A stretch of 64,000 bases of DNA from Mesorhizobium sangaii (GTDB lineage Bacteria; Pseudomonadota; Alphaproteobacteria; Rhizobiales; Rhizobiaceae). The translations under genes and the position numbers were made by a program. The stretch is from NCBI RefSeq assembly GCF_014207355.1, contig NZ_JACHEF010000004.1, positions 62,001 through 126,000 on the forward strand. The letters are read 5' to 3'. This document shows positions 8,255-17,091 of this stretch, piece by piece. Position 1 is the stretch's first letter, and each line of letters opens with the position of its first letter. The notes beneath the pieces are model-generated. The model was not told the origin of the DNA and ran no database searches. It saw only the letters and a program-made list of their open reading frames with translations.

Positions 8255-9049
8255 ATGGGCGAACCCTTGAGCATCGGAATAATTGGTGGAGGTGGCTGGC
8301 TTGGACGCGCCATCGCCGAGGCCATCGTCGATGCACAAATAGTCGCCGCTGAGCACCTCACGCTTTCTTACAGAAGCGGGCAACCCGGCTTTCTGCCAAA
8401 CGCAACATGGACCAGGGACAATCAGGAACTGGCGGATCGATCCGATGTCATCATCGTATCGGTCCGCCCCCAGGACTGGCCTGCCATCGACATCTCTGCC
8501 GATGGCAAGCTCGCCATGTCGGTCATGGCCGGGGTGCCTCTCGACCAACTGGCTCGACGTCTCAACACCGAACGGGTCGTGCGCACGCTTCCGAATGCCG
8601 CGGCAGAGGTGCGCAATTCCTATACGCCCTGGATAGGCTCTCTTGGCGTTACTGCGGATGACCGCAATGTCGCCTGTCGGATTCTGGAGGCCTGTGGCGC
8701 CGCCGATGAAGTCGAAAGCGAAGCAGATATCGACTATCTGACGGGCCTCACCGGATCCGGCCCGGCCTTTCCGGCTCTCCTGGCCGCGGCGATGATGGAT
8801 GATGCCATCCGTCGAGGAATAAGCCCGGACATTGCCCGAAGGAGCGTCAGCGCGGTGCTGATTGGAACGGGAAAACTCCTCGAGGCTCGCTCAGACAATC
8901 CCAAAGACATCGTCCGGACCTTCCTCGACTACCGCGGCACCACCGCAGCAGCAATCGAGGCCATGTGCGCGGCTGGGTTTGAAGCTGCGGTGGCGGACGG
9001 CCTTGCTGCAGCGCTTCAGAAATCCGTGAGCATGGGACAAGCCTCCTGA
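8255..9049 (+). CDS. Pyrroline-5-carboxylate reductase-like protein (ProC family)
   Basis: A 264-residue protein. It has an N-terminal Rossmann NAD(P) site (IGIIGGGGWLGRAIAE, residues about 6-22), VIIVSVRPQDW, the RTLPNAAAEV segment, and the ProC active-site region DYLTGLTGSGPAFPALL with a Thr/Ser-rich dimer segment near the C-terminus. ProC reduces 1-pyrroline-5-carboxylate to proline; relatives reduce other cyclic imines. A GAGGAAGAG Shine-Dalgarno precedes the ATG. Its place between a TetR gene and an OYE-type dehydrogenase suggests it acts on a cyclic imine made in catabolism rather than in proline biosynthesis (inference). Confidence 0.8.
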   Translation: MGEPLSIGIIGGGGWLGRAIAEAIVDAQIVAAEHLTLSYRSGQPGFLPNATWTRDNQELADRSDVIIVSVRPQDWPAIDISADGKLAMSVMAGVPLDQLARRLNTERVVRTLPNAAAEVRNSYTPWIGSLGVTADDRNVACRILEACGAADEVESEADIDYLTGLTGSGPAFPALLAAAMMDDAIRRGISPDIARRSVSAVLIGTGKLLEARSDNPKDIVRTFLDYRGTTAAAIEAMCAAGFEAAVADGLAAALQKSVSMGQAS

Positions 9050-9097
9050 TTGCCACACGAGGCAGGTTGCCGTCCTCCGACCCGCAGGTGAGATACA

Positions 9098-11083
9098 ATG
9101 TCAAAACTCTTTCCGCATCTGTTTTCGCCCATAAAGCTGGGCAGTCGCACCCTGCGCAACCGGATCGTGTTCGGAGCTCACACCGCCAACATGGCCGAAA
9201 GTGGCGTGCCGACCGAACGACACGTTGCCTACTATGCCGAACGAGCGATCGGCGGGGCCGGCATGATTGTTGTCGAACCCATGCCCGTCCATCAGGCCGC
9301 CGTGCTGACACGCGGCAATTTCCGGCCCGGCGACGATAGCGTCATTCCTCATTTCCAGCAGGTCACGCGGGCGATCAAGGACCACGGGGCGATCGCCATC
9401 CAGCAGCTCTACCACGTTGGTGCGCATGGCGATTCGGACAACTCGTTTCATGCGCATTGGTCGCCCTCGGGCCTTCCAAGCTATCACGACAGCGACGGTT
9501 CCCACGCTATGTCGCAGGATGAGATCTGGGAGACCATCGACGGCTTTGTTCAGGCCGCGCGCCGCTGCCGGGAAGCCGGTTTCGATGGTGTCGAAGTCTG
9601 GGCTGCCTATGTCGGACTGATCGATCAATTCTGGACGCCGTGGACAAACCAACGCGAAGACCAATGGGGAGGCTCGCTCGAAAACCGCACGCGGATCTCT
9701 CGCGAGATCCTGACCCGCATCCGGGAAACATGCGGCCGAGATTTCATCGTTGGGCTCTCGGTCAGCGATGAGCCAGACTACACTGTCGCGCTCAGTCGCC
9801 AGGAACTGGCGGAGATCATTCGGCTGCATGATGAGCAGGGGCTGATCGACTACGTGACCTGCGGAACCGGCAGCTACCTCGATTTCTACAAGATAATGCC
9901 GACCTTTCTCTACCCGGAGAAGCTTGGTGCCGATCTTGCGGCGACCCTCAAGGGCGTGGTCAAGACGGCCCTCGTGGTGGCCGAGAGCCATATCAGGACA
10001 CCTGAAAACGCCGAAACCGTGCTCGGCGAGAAGGCTGCAGACCTGGTCTCGATCGTGCGGGGCCAGATCGCCGACCCTCATCTGGCAAGCAAGGCCGAGG
10101 CAGACCGTCCGGAAGATGTGCGCGGATGCATATCCTGCAACCAGATGTGCTGGGGCCGCCGTTCGCGCGACTATTGGATCAGCTGTCTTATCAATCCCTC
10201 GGCAGGGCGCGAGTTTGAATGGGGTGGTGACCGGTTCACGTCAGCCGCCATCAAGAAGCGGGTGCTGGTCGTCGGCGGCGGTCCCGCCGGTCTTGAGGCG
10301 GCTCGGGTTGCCGCCGAGCGGGGTCACGACGTGGTGCTGGTCGAAGCCTCCAGCAGACTGGGCGGGAACTTTCTGCTCGCCGGGCTGCAGCCGCGCCGAG
10401 GGCAAATCCTCGACCTTCTTGGATGGTATGAGCGCCAGCTCAACAAGTTGAACGTCGACGTGAGACTGAACACCTATATCGAGGCATCGGAAATCCCCTC
10501 ATTCCAAGCCGATACCGTCGTCCTGGCCACGGGTTCGGTGTCTCCCGAAACCGGATTTCAGAAGGCGCTCCCGGCAATGCCGAGCCTGCCCGGCATCGAA
10601 AAGGGAAATGTCTTCTCGATCGAAGCCGTGATGGCCCGCCATGCACGACCAGGCAAGCGCGTGCTTTTGCTCGACGAAGGCGGAGGCTGGCGCGGCGGTG
10701 GCACAGCCTGGAAACTTGCCGAGGATGGCCATCAAGTGACCATTCTCACGCCCGATCCGCTGGTCGGCAAGGAACTGCAGCGGACGGCTGCCGATTTCCC
10801 GCTGCGACGGACTTTGCGTGAGCTTGGAGTCAATTGGTTGGTGGACGTCAGCGTCCTGGAGTGGCACGGGGACGGCGTGACCGTCGTCGACCACAACACC
10901 CGTGAAGAAAGCTTCGTACCGGGCGATTGCCTTGTTCTCGCAACCACCAACGTGGCGGCGGATTGGCTGGCGAAGGAGTTGAAAGGCACGTCGCAACCTT
11001 TCATGGAGGTCGGCGATGCCGCCGCTCCACGCCAGGCGCCCTACGCATTCCACGAAGGAAGGAAGGTCGCCTTGCGACTATGA
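9098..11083 (+). CDS. FMN/Fe-S/FAD oxidoreductase, dimethylamine/trimethylamine dehydrogenase-like
   Basis: A 661-residue paralog of the 5425-7461 enzyme with the same order of domains: FMN barrel (TLRNRIVFGAH, IAIQQLYHVG, the EVW...IDQFWTPWTN loop, WGGSLENRTR), Fe-S segment with all four cysteines in the spacing CISCNQMC then Cys, and an FAD/NAD domain (VLVVGGGPAGLEAARVA near residue 390). Such enzymes oxidatively demethylate or deaminate small amines and pass electrons to an electron-transfer flavoprotein. It follows the proC-like gene by 48 bp and is probably in the TetR-proC operon. The exact substrate cannot be read from sequence. Confidence 0.8.
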   Translation: MSKLFPHLFSPIKLGSRTLRNRIVFGAHTANMAESGVPTERHVAYYAERAIGGAGMIVVEPMPVHQAAVLTRGNFRPGDDSVIPHFQQVTRAIKDHGAIAIQQLYHVGAHGDSDNSFHAHWSPSGLPSYHDSDGSHAMSQDEIWETIDGFVQAARRCREAGFDGVEVWAAYVGLIDQFWTPWTNQREDQWGGSLENRTRISREILTRIRETCGRDFIVGLSVSDEPDYTVALSRQELAEIIRLHDEQGLIDYVTCGTGSYLDFYKIMPTFLYPEKLGADLAATLKGVVKTALVVAESHIRTPENAETVLGEKAADLVSIVRGQIADPHLASKAEADRPEDVRGCISCNQMCWGRRSRDYWISCLINPSAGREFEWGGDRFTSAAIKKRVLVVGGGPAGLEAARVAAERGHDVVLVEASSRLGGNFLLAGLQPRRGQILDLLGWYERQLNKLNVDVRLNTYIEASEIPSFQADTVVLATGSVSPETGFQKALPAMPSLPGIEKGNVFSIEAVMARHARPGKRVLLLDEGGGWRGGGTAWKLAEDGHQVTILTPDPLVGKELQRTAADFPLRRTLRELGVNWLVDVSVLEWHGDGVTVVDHNTREESFVPGDCLVLATTNVAADWLAKELKGTSQPFMEVGDAAAPRQAPYAFHEGRKVALRL

Positions 11084-11260
11084 TAGGCACACTAGTCGCC
11101 AAGATGGCGGCGCAAAGCAGCCACCCTGCCCGCACCCCTCGGCACGAAGACGCGTTAACGCAGGGACCTAGCGCTTAGGCTCGACCTTACGCTGCACATG
11201 CCTCGAGCACCGTGGGCAAGGTGCCGGTGGCAGGGTGACGCACGATGGTCGCTTTGCTGC

Positions 11261-12661
11261 CTAAAGTTGGGACTCGATCGGGAGGTGGCGGACCAGGATC
11301 GCCAGGATGCGGCGGAAAATCCCCGCTTCAGGCTCGTGAGTATAATCTTGGGGCCTGCCTTCGTCGCATCCATGCCAGTGGAGCACATTGTTTTTCAGTT
11401 CGAGCCGATAGCTCGCTTCCGCTGATATCTCTGCCTGGAACCGGTGCCTCAATTCAGCGACCAATTCCTCATCCTCAAAAAGCACTCCCATTTCCGAGTT
11501 CAAAGACACAGACCGCGGGTCAAAATTGAAGGAGCCGACGAAACCCGTCTTGTCATCGACGCTGAAAGCCTTCGTGTGCAGACTGGCGCCCTTGGACCCA
11601 AATACCGAGATCGCCGCCTGCCGGCTGAAGGGCTGAAGCTCAAAAAGTTTGACGCCGTTCCGCAGCAATCGCTTGCGATAATTTGCATAGGCCCCGTGGA
11701 CCGCGGCGACATCCGTGGCTGCCAAGGAATTGGTCAGAACCGCGACCTCCACTCCGTCGTTGACGAGGTCCGACAAGATTGCGGAACCCCTTTTGCCAGG
11801 AATGAAATAGGGAGACACAATCTCCAGACAATTGCGCGCCGACTGAATGATCGGAAGCAATTCCTTCAACAGCCAACTGCGACGCCTCCAGCCGCGCACT
11901 TTCTCCGGAGGGTCGGAAATCACTCGAACACGTTCCACCCAGTGCACATCGTTGCCGGCGGCAATGAACTCAGCGATGGTCCCGTGGTCGCCGATCCCGT
12001 TCAAAAGTTTTGACTCGGTTTCGTCATCGCTTCCTCCAAACAATTCGGCATGCGTGGTCGCAGCGGCTGGACTGAGCGCGCCAATTGGTTTTGCGTCCTG
12101 GCACGCCCAGAAAGCCTCGAAAATTTCGGCGGTTTGCTGCACGGCGGGGCCGAGGAGGAGAACGTCGAGGTCGCGGAAATTTGTTTCTGCTGCATCAAAG
12201 TAGGCATCGCCGACATTGCGCCCCCCGACGATGGCGATGTCGTCGTCGGCTATCCACGCCTTGTTGTGCATCCTGCGGGTCAATGCAAAAAGTCGCAGGA
12301 GAACTTCCATGCCGCGCACAATGCCGCGTGCTCTGACGCCGCTCGGATTGAACAGCTTCAGCTCGATGTTTGGATGGCTGCTCAGCGCCAGATATGCAGA
12401 ATCGCTTTTGCGCGGGTTGACGTCGTCAAGCAGCATCCGCACGCGCACGCCCCGCTGAGCCGCCCGCAAAACTTCCTGCAGAAGCAAGCGGCCGGTGTGG
12501 TCGTCATGCCAGAGGTAGTACATGAGGTCGAGCGTGCGAACCGCGCTTCTTGCTGCCAAGACACGCGCGGCGAAGGCATCATAGTTGTCGGAGATGAGCA
12601 GCAAGCCGCTCTTGCCGGTTTTGACAATGTCGTCTCGTGTTCGGGCGATGCAGACATCCAT
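11261..12661 (-). CDS. Phospholipase D-family protein (cardiolipin synthase-like)
   Basis: A 466-residue protein with two HKD motifs: HNKAWIADDDIAIVGGRN near residue 155 and HTKAFSVDDKTGFVGSFNFD near residue 385. These form one active site for phosphatidyl transfer or phosphodiester hydrolysis. No N-terminal membrane helices are present, unlike classical cardiolipin synthase Cls, so it more resembles ClsC/YmdC-type or other soluble PLD enzymes. An AAGG lies 11 nt before the ATG. It sits alone, at the edge of the stress-gene region. Confidence 0.8.
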   Translation of the reverse strand: MDVCIARTRDDIVKTGKSGLLLISDNYDAFAARVLAARSAVRTLDLMYYLWHDDHTGRLLLQEVLRAAQRGVRVRMLLDDVNPRKSDSAYLALSSHPNIELKLFNPSGVRARGIVRGMEVLLRLFALTRRMHNKAWIADDDIAIVGGRNVGDAYFDAAETNFRDLDVLLLGPAVQQTAEIFEAFWACQDAKPIGALSPAAATTHAELFGGSDDETESKLLNGIGDHGTIAEFIAAGNDVHWVERVRVISDPPEKVRGWRRRSWLLKELLPIIQSARNCLEIVSPYFIPGKRGSAILSDLVNDGVEVAVLTNSLAATDVAAVHGAYANYRKRLLRNGVKLFELQPFSRQAAISVFGSKGASLHTKAFSVDDKTGFVGSFNFDPRSVSLNSEMGVLFEDEELVAELRHRFQAEISAEASYRLELKNNVLHWHGCDEGRPQDYTHEPEAGIFRRILAILVRHLPIESQL

Positions 12662-12762
12662 GAATTGGCGACCTTTTGACGGCGGTCGAAGCCGCTATTG
12701 CCGGACATAGCCAGCGCCTCAGAGTTCAAACGGATCCACTACCGCGTTGCCAACCCATTGAC

Positions 12763-12984
12763 TCATTCCGGCTCGCTCTTGATTGCAGCAACGAGAGCCT
12801 GGACCTGCTGGCCATGTTGCGTGGCAATCTTCAACAGAGTTGTGGCCGTTTCCAGGGGTGTCCATCCCTGCGCCTCCGAGGCCGTTACCAAAGCTGCGAA
12901 TGCGGTTTCCAGTGCGACTTCACAATTGATCTCCCGATCCGGGCTACCCTCTGGCAATATTGGCGGTTCAACAGTCTGGGTCAT
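12763..12984 (-). CDS. Small conserved hypothetical protein, 73 aa
   Basis: Mostly helical, acidic, with a conserved-looking core (EVALETAFAALVTASEAQGWTP then a helix ending ATQHGQQVQALVAAI). It resembles small rhizobial stress-island proteins of unknown role. The best Shine-Dalgarno, AGGAGG, lies about 15 nt upstream of the ATG, inside the last codons of the upstream 25-aa ORF, which suggests translational coupling. It would share the EcfG-like promoter at 13169-13193. Confidence 0.6.
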   Translation of the reverse strand: MTQTVEPPILPEGSPDREINCEVALETAFAALVTASEAQGWTPLETATTLLKIATQHGQQVQALVAAIKSEPE

Positions 12985-12996
12985 GTCGGCTTTGCG

Positions 12997-13074
12997 CTAC
13001 CTCCTGAGGCCAAAAAAGCTCAGAACTGCTAGGACGACGACGACGAGCCCGACGAGGTAGATAATGCTGTGCAT
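12997..13074 (-). CDS. 25-residue single-helix membrane microprotein
   Basis: ATG at 13074, TAG at 12997-12999. The peptide is almost one hydrophobic helix (IIYLVGLVVVVLAVLSFFGL) ending in two Arg. A GAGGAG Shine-Dalgarno stands 8 nt before the ATG. The next gene (12763-12984) starts 12 bp downstream. An EcfG-like promoter lies about 100 bp upstream. Too short for standard gene finders. Function unknown; similar very small hydrophobic proteins are common in alphaproteobacterial stress regulons. Confidence 0.6.
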   Translation of the reverse strand: MHSIIYLVGLVVVVLAVLSFFGLRR

Positions 13075-13168
13075 GGTTCCATCTCCTCAATAACTATTGT
13101 CAGACCAAGCGCTCTCGCCGGTCCTTGAGGATCTGGTGCAGGAGGCACGACAACCCTCGCGTTGAATG

Positions 13169-13193
13169 AACACTTAGGGCCCTCTAATGTTCC
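13169..13193 (-). promoter_or_regulatory. EcfG-like general-stress promoter (GGAAC-N16-TGTT)
   Basis: Read on the minus strand: GGAAC, 16 nt, TGTT. The consensus for alphaproteobacterial EcfG/SigT is GGAAC-N16/17-CGTT, so one -10 position differs. It points to the 25-aa and 73-aa genes. The rest of 13075-13400 (about 330 bp) holds no gene I could support. Confidence 0.5.
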
Positions 13194-13400
13194 AACATTG
13201 ATGCCGACTTTTCCAGATGCGGCAGGGTTTTCCTCGCCTGGCGATGCTTCGCGTGACCGAGCAGCCCTGCTTGAGCTTACGTTTCAGGCCGTTGCAGAAG
13301 ATGACGCACAATAAATAGCTAATTTAGCAAATCGACGGATCGAAAAGACAAATCGCGCATTTATCACCGGGCTCAATGTCGGGCCGCCGGAGGACAACTC

Positions 13401-13664
13401 ATGAAAAAGACGTTGCTCATATTGAGCCTTATTATTCCGCTCGCAGCATGCTCGCGCACTGAGCAGGGTGCTGCAGTCGGCGGTCTAGGCGGAGCGGCAA
13501 TTGGTGCAGCCGTAGCCGGTGATCCGGTGAAAGGCGCGATCGTTGGCGGTGCCGCTGGAGCCATTGCAGGCGCGGTGATCGGGCATGCCAGCGAAGCCGG
13601 CCAGTGCCGCTACAGAGATCGCCATGGGCGTGTCTACATCGCACGTTGTCCCGACGGGTATTGA
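13401..13664 (+). CDS. Glycine-zipper lipoprotein, 87 aa
   Basis: A lipoprotein signal (LIIPLAACS) is followed by a glycine-zipper region with repeated GG-A-IG-AV-G steps (residues about 25-66), as in YMGG/OmpA-type glycine-zipper proteins, and a C-terminal tail with two Cys (CRYRDRHGRVYIARCPDGY). Probably anchored in the outer membrane. GGAGG lies upstream of the ATG at good spacing. Function unknown; glycine-zipper lipoproteins are often envelope-stress proteins. Confidence 0.75.
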   Translation: MKKTLLILSLIIPLAACSRTEQGAAVGGLGGAAIGAAVAGDPVKGAIVGGAAGAIAGAVIGHASEAGQCRYRDRHGRVYIARCPDGY

Positions 13665-13671
13665 TACTATC

Positions 13672-13707
13672 GAGCCGCGTGATCCCGTCAGCGGGACCAC
13701 GCGGCTC
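13672..13707 (+). terminator. Strong hairpin after the glycine-zipper lipoprotein
   Basis: GAGCCGCGTG at 13672-13681 pairs with CACGCGGCTC at 13698-13707, and the loop itself contains a second stem (TCCCG/CGGGA). It starts 8 bp after the stop codon. No clear T run follows, so it may act as a terminator or an mRNA-stabilising hairpin. Confidence 0.6.
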
Positions 13708-13772
13708 AACGCTCGGCTGTTTGTCTTGAGCGAGCCGACAGTCCCACATGATCCGATGCAGAACGTAGCGGT

Positions 13773-13943
13773 CTAAGGCTTCCCGTTTTTCAGCATCCGC
13801 GCTTCCCGCAATAATGATGCCCAATTGAGCCCGAGGAAGTCGATAAGCTCGCGGGCCTGTGCTTCGGCGATGCCGGTCTCCGTAGCCAGACGACGAGCCA
13901 GGCCGTCCGTCGCAGCCGGTAGCTTTCCTTGGTCGTCAACCAT
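13773..13943 (-). CDS. Small conserved protein, 56 aa
   Basis: Starts MVDDQGKLPAATDG, then LARRLATETGIAEAQARELIDFLGLNWASLLREARML, which looks like a short helical HTH-like or DUF3606-like fold seen in small rhizobial proteins. The start at 13943 was chosen because a perfect EcfG-type promoter ends at 13972, which excludes the longer frame. AGGAAGG lies about 13 nt upstream. Function unknown; its promoter says it is a general-stress gene. Confidence 0.6.
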   Translation of the reverse strand: MVDDQGKLPAATDGLARRLATETGIAEAQARELIDFLGLNWASLLREARMLKNGKP

Positions 13944-13971
13944 TGTCTCGGATGTCCCTTCCTTGTGACCC

Positions 13972-13996
13972 AACGGCGCGCGAGGTGGAAGGTTCC
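13972..13996 (-). promoter_or_regulatory. Perfect EcfG-type promoter (GGAAC-N16-CGTT)
   Basis: On the minus strand GGAAC (13996-13992), 16 nt, CGTT (13975-13972). It points at the 56-aa gene that starts at 13943, about 29 nt further on. Confidence 0.75.
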
Positions 13997-14376
13997 TGCC
14001 AGGAATTATCCCGCGCATAGCACTGGACCACGCCTTGGGCTTTGTTTATCGAAAGCTGCGTTATGACATTGTGGCGGTTGACGTCCGCCAAGAAGATTGC
14101 ACCGTGTTTTAGCCGAGCGGGAGCCAACGCTTACTTTTGGCGCAGCCTCTTCAACCCGAACCTGCTGCTTTTTCTGTCGGTCATCCCAATCAGCGAAAGC
14201 CCGCCTCCGTGGAGAGCGCGGGCCCGATCGGAGGCCCATCTTCCGCAGGGATGGAGGGCATCACCCTGCCGCCAGGCACAAACCCTTAGAGACTGCCACC
14301 AACCGCTTGCCCAGCCCAACAGGCACCGGCCCATCTACCCAACGTTTTGAGAAAGTCCGAACAGCGAGAACATCGT

Positions 14377-14401
14377 GGAACCTCCCTCCCCGGACGACGT
14401 T
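14377..14401 (+). promoter_or_regulatory. Perfect EcfG-type promoter upstream of csbD (GGAAC-N16-CGTT)
   Basis: GGAAC at 14377-14381, 16 nt, CGTT at 14398-14401, 33 nt before the csbD start codon. CsbD proteins are typical members of EcfG regulons. Confidence 0.8.
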
Positions 14402-14434
14402 CCGCCTTGTGTGAAACGAAGGAGAACCTGTGTC

Positions 14435-14638
14435 ATGGACTGGAACCGCGTCGAAGGAAACTGGAAGCAGGTCAAGGGCAAGATCAAGGAACAGTGGGGC
14501 AAACTCACTGACGATGATCTTGATCGCATCGCTGGCAAACGCGATCAGCTCGAAGGCAAGATCCAAGAGCGCTACGGCATCGAAAAGGATCGAGCCCGTC
14601 GCGATATCGATGACTGGTATGGCCGGCAGGGGTGGTAG
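14435..14638 (+). CDS. CsbD-family stress protein
   Basis: A 67-residue hydrophilic protein with the full CsbD pattern: NRVEGNWKQVKGKIKEQWGKLTDDD, then GKRDQLEGKIQERYGI, then a C-terminal helix. CsbD-like proteins are abundant general-stress proteins of unknown biochemical role. The start at 14435 has AGGAGAA upstream, and a perfect EcfG-type promoter precedes it. Confidence 0.9.
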   Translation: MDWNRVEGNWKQVKGKIKEQWGKLTDDDLDRIAGKRDQLEGKIQERYGIEKDRARRDIDDWYGRQGW

Positions 14639-15117
14639 GGCCACCCTGACTATCACGACAACGCCCGTCGCTCCATTCACGGCAGCGACGGGCCGTCCCT
14701 AGGGATACGGGACTTGCTGGGGTGTTGGTTTGCCCCTGCTGTCCTGATAACTATTAGAATTCACTAATGTTCCATTGCACCCCCGAGACGTTTTTGGCGT
14801 TCAAGGTCCAGAGGGCGAGGCTCGCACCCCGCGACAGCTGGCATTTAGGGCCGGTAACGGCAGCAAGCTTTTCAATCGGGTGAGGAATCGACCGCTCCGC
14901 AGAATAACTTGCAGCGCGGCATTCCTCGCCCTTCGGTGGCGGACAACTCGGCCAGCCAGCCTCTGATCGCCGCTTTCGTAAAAAGCCCGCCACACCATTC
15001 GGCGGGCTGGCAAGATGCAGCAAATGGGAGGTGATTGGGGTCACCTTTGCCGCGTATCGGAACGCCAGGCGACAGGCTTGGTCCCGTATGGCCAGCGCCC
15101 AGCCTGAAGGCAAAGCG
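14639..15117. other. Intergenic region with one terminator and an orphan EcfG-like site
   Basis: About 480 bp with no gene I can support. It holds a minus-strand terminator at 14984-15008 and, on the minus strand, GGAAC-N16-AGTT at 14749-14773. The latter would direct transcription antisense into csbD, with no minus-strand gene behind it. Confidence 0.5.
14984..15008 (-). terminator. Rho-independent terminator of the hybrid kinase gene
   Basis: Read on the minus strand: AGCCCGCC, a 9-nt loop, GGCGGGCT, then TTTTA. It lies 110 bp beyond the stop of the kinase gene at 15118. Confidence 0.75.
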
Positions 15118-17076
15118 TCACCGTCGCAACGCGAGATCCATGGCCTTTTCCAAGTCATCGTCGAAAAACGGTTTAGCCAGGCGGGTCGCGTTCGTCTGCG
15201 TCCCGGAAGGAAGCTCGGCATAACCCGTCGCGAGAATTACGGGCAGGTGCGGGCGCTCGGCTCTAACCAGATCAATCAGTTCGACGCCGGTCATGCCTGG
15301 CATCGCATGATCCGTGATGAGCAAGTCCAGCTTCGGCTCCCGCCTGAGGACTTCCAGCGCACGTAGCCCTGAACTTGCTTGCGAGACGGAATGTCCGAGA
15401 TCCTCCAGCATCGCGACGGTGTTCATCAGCACCAGAGCATCATCGTCGACAGCCAGGATTGTCAGTGGTTGCCGATTCGTGCCGGGCACGATGGTCTGCG
15501 GAGCAGGCGTGTCATCCGCAAGCCGCGACGACATTGCAGCCGGGATCCAAATTTCCACCGTGGTACCGGCACCGGGTTGACTGTCAATCATAAGCCGGCC
15601 TCCGGACTGTTCCGCAAAACCTTGCGCCATCGCGAGGCCTAGACCGGTCCCTTTACCTACGCCTTTCGTCGTGAAGAACGGCTCGGTCGCACGGGAAAGT
15701 GTCGCGGCATCCATCCCCAGCCCTTCATCTTTCACCGAAAAGCGGACGTAGCGGCCGGCATTAAGCTTGTGATCGTTGAAGACGTCCAGTTCTTCAGCGC
15801 GAGCGCTTATGACAAACGACCCTCCAGAGGGCATGGCGTCGCGCGCGTTGACTGCGAGATTCAGAAGCACGGATTCCAGCTGGTTGGGATCAGTGACAAC
15901 ATCAGGCAGTGACAATGGAAATTGGGTTATGATTGCGGTGGCCGGACCAATTGCCCTTTCAAGCATTTCCGTCATCCCACGCACGAGATCGGGAATCGAG
16001 ACCATTTGTTGATCGAGATCCTGACGGCGAGCGAACGCCAACATTCGCTGGGTAAGTGTTGCCCCTCTAGCAGCGGCTTGCGACGCGTTGTCCAAAAGGG
16101 AGACCAGCTTGGAGTCATCCGATACGCGCTTGCGTATCATCGAAAGGCTGCTCTGGATCACCATTAGAAGATTGTTGAAGTCGTGCGCGACGCCTCCGGT
16201 AAGCTGTCCGATGGCTTCCAGTTTCTGGGCCTGAAAGAGTTGTTCACGCGTTCGCTCGAGTGCCTGCTGCGCCTTGCTGCGCTCCGTCACGTCGCGGGTG
16301 ATCTTCGCAAAACCGATCAGTTCCCCATCGTCATTTCGAATTGCATCGATGATGACATGGGCCAAAAATGTGGTGCCGTCTTTGCGCACACGCCAGGCTT
16401 CACGCTCGAAACGACCTTCTTTCGCCGCGATCGCAAGGCTCTCTTCCGGAGCGCCGGCCTTTCGATCGGCCTCCGGATAAAAGCGCGAGAAATGCTCGCC
16501 TAGAATTTCGTCCGTCTTGTAGCCTTTGATACGCTCTGCGCCGAGATTCCAACTGCTCACGAAACCCTTGGGATCCAACATGTAAATGGCATAGTCGGTG
16601 ACGCTCTGGACCAAAATCCGGAACTGCTCCTCGCTGCTCCTCAGCGCTTGTTCAGCGCTTCGCCTTTCCGTCAGGTCTCGTGTGATCTTGGCGAACCCGA
16701 CGACTGCGCCATCTGTGCTGCGGACGGGATCGATGACCACATGCGTCCAGAACTCGGTGCCGTCCTTGCGGACACGCCAGCCTTCGGCTTCGAAACGACC
16801 TTCTGTCACAGCCGTTTTGAGTGCAATTTCGGGCGAACCAGCGGCTCGGTTGGTTGGCCTATAGAATACAGAAAAATGTTGGCCAATGATTTCATCCGCA
16901 GTGTAGCCCATGGACTTCTGCGCGCCTGGATTCCAACTGATGACTATCCCGTTCTCATCGAGAAGATACACCGCATATTCAGTAATCGATTCAATAAGCA
17001 CACGATACCGATCCTCGACCGGCAGAGACGAGGCGGTCCGTACAATGGGGGACTTTTGCAAAAGGTGCTGCTCCAT
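15118..17076 (-). CDS. Hybrid sensor kinase: PAS-PAS-HisKA-HATPase-receiver
   Basis: 652 residues without membrane segments. Two similar PAS/PAC domains (about 20-140 and 145-270, each ending GFAKITRD.TER) are followed by HisKA with the phospho-accepting His in GGVAHDFNNLL (about residue 297), HATPase_c with NAVNARDAMP-like N box, DEGLGMD and GTGLGLAM, and a C-terminal receiver with Asp in LLITDHAMPG (about residue 587). It is a cytoplasmic kinase of the class often tied to stress signalling; the ligand is unknown. A perfect EcfG-type promoter ends only about 15 nt before the start codon. Confidence 0.9.
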   Translation of the reverse strand: MEQHLLQKSPIVRTASSLPVEDRYRVLIESITEYAVYLLDENGIVISWNPGAQKSMGYTADEIIGQHFSVFYRPTNRAAGSPEIALKTAVTEGRFEAEGWRVRKDGTEFWTHVVIDPVRSTDGAVVGFAKITRDLTERRSAEQALRSSEEQFRILVQSVTDYAIYMLDPKGFVSSWNLGAERIKGYKTDEILGEHFSRFYPEADRKAGAPEESLAIAAKEGRFEREAWRVRKDGTTFLAHVIIDAIRNDDGELIGFAKITRDVTERSKAQQALERTREQLFQAQKLEAIGQLTGGVAHDFNNLLMVIQSSLSMIRKRVSDDSKLVSLLDNASQAAARGATLTQRMLAFARRQDLDQQMVSIPDLVRGMTEMLERAIGPATAIITQFPLSLPDVVTDPNQLESVLLNLAVNARDAMPSGGSFVISARAEELDVFNDHKLNAGRYVRFSVKDEGLGMDAATLSRATEPFFTTKGVGKGTGLGLAMAQGFAEQSGGRLMIDSQPGAGTTVEIWIPAAMSSRLADDTPAPQTIVPGTNRQPLTILAVDDDALVLMNTVAMLEDLGHSVSQASSGLRALEVLRREPKLDLLITDHAMPGMTGVELIDLVRAERPHLPVILATGYAELPSGTQTNATRLAKPFFDDDLEKAMDLALRR

Positions 17077-17091
17077 ACGTCAACTAGCCGA

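Noticed and set aside
14190..14216. GCCCGC/GCGGGC hairpin near 14200
   Set aside because: The stem is short and imperfect, no T run follows, and no gene ends next to it.
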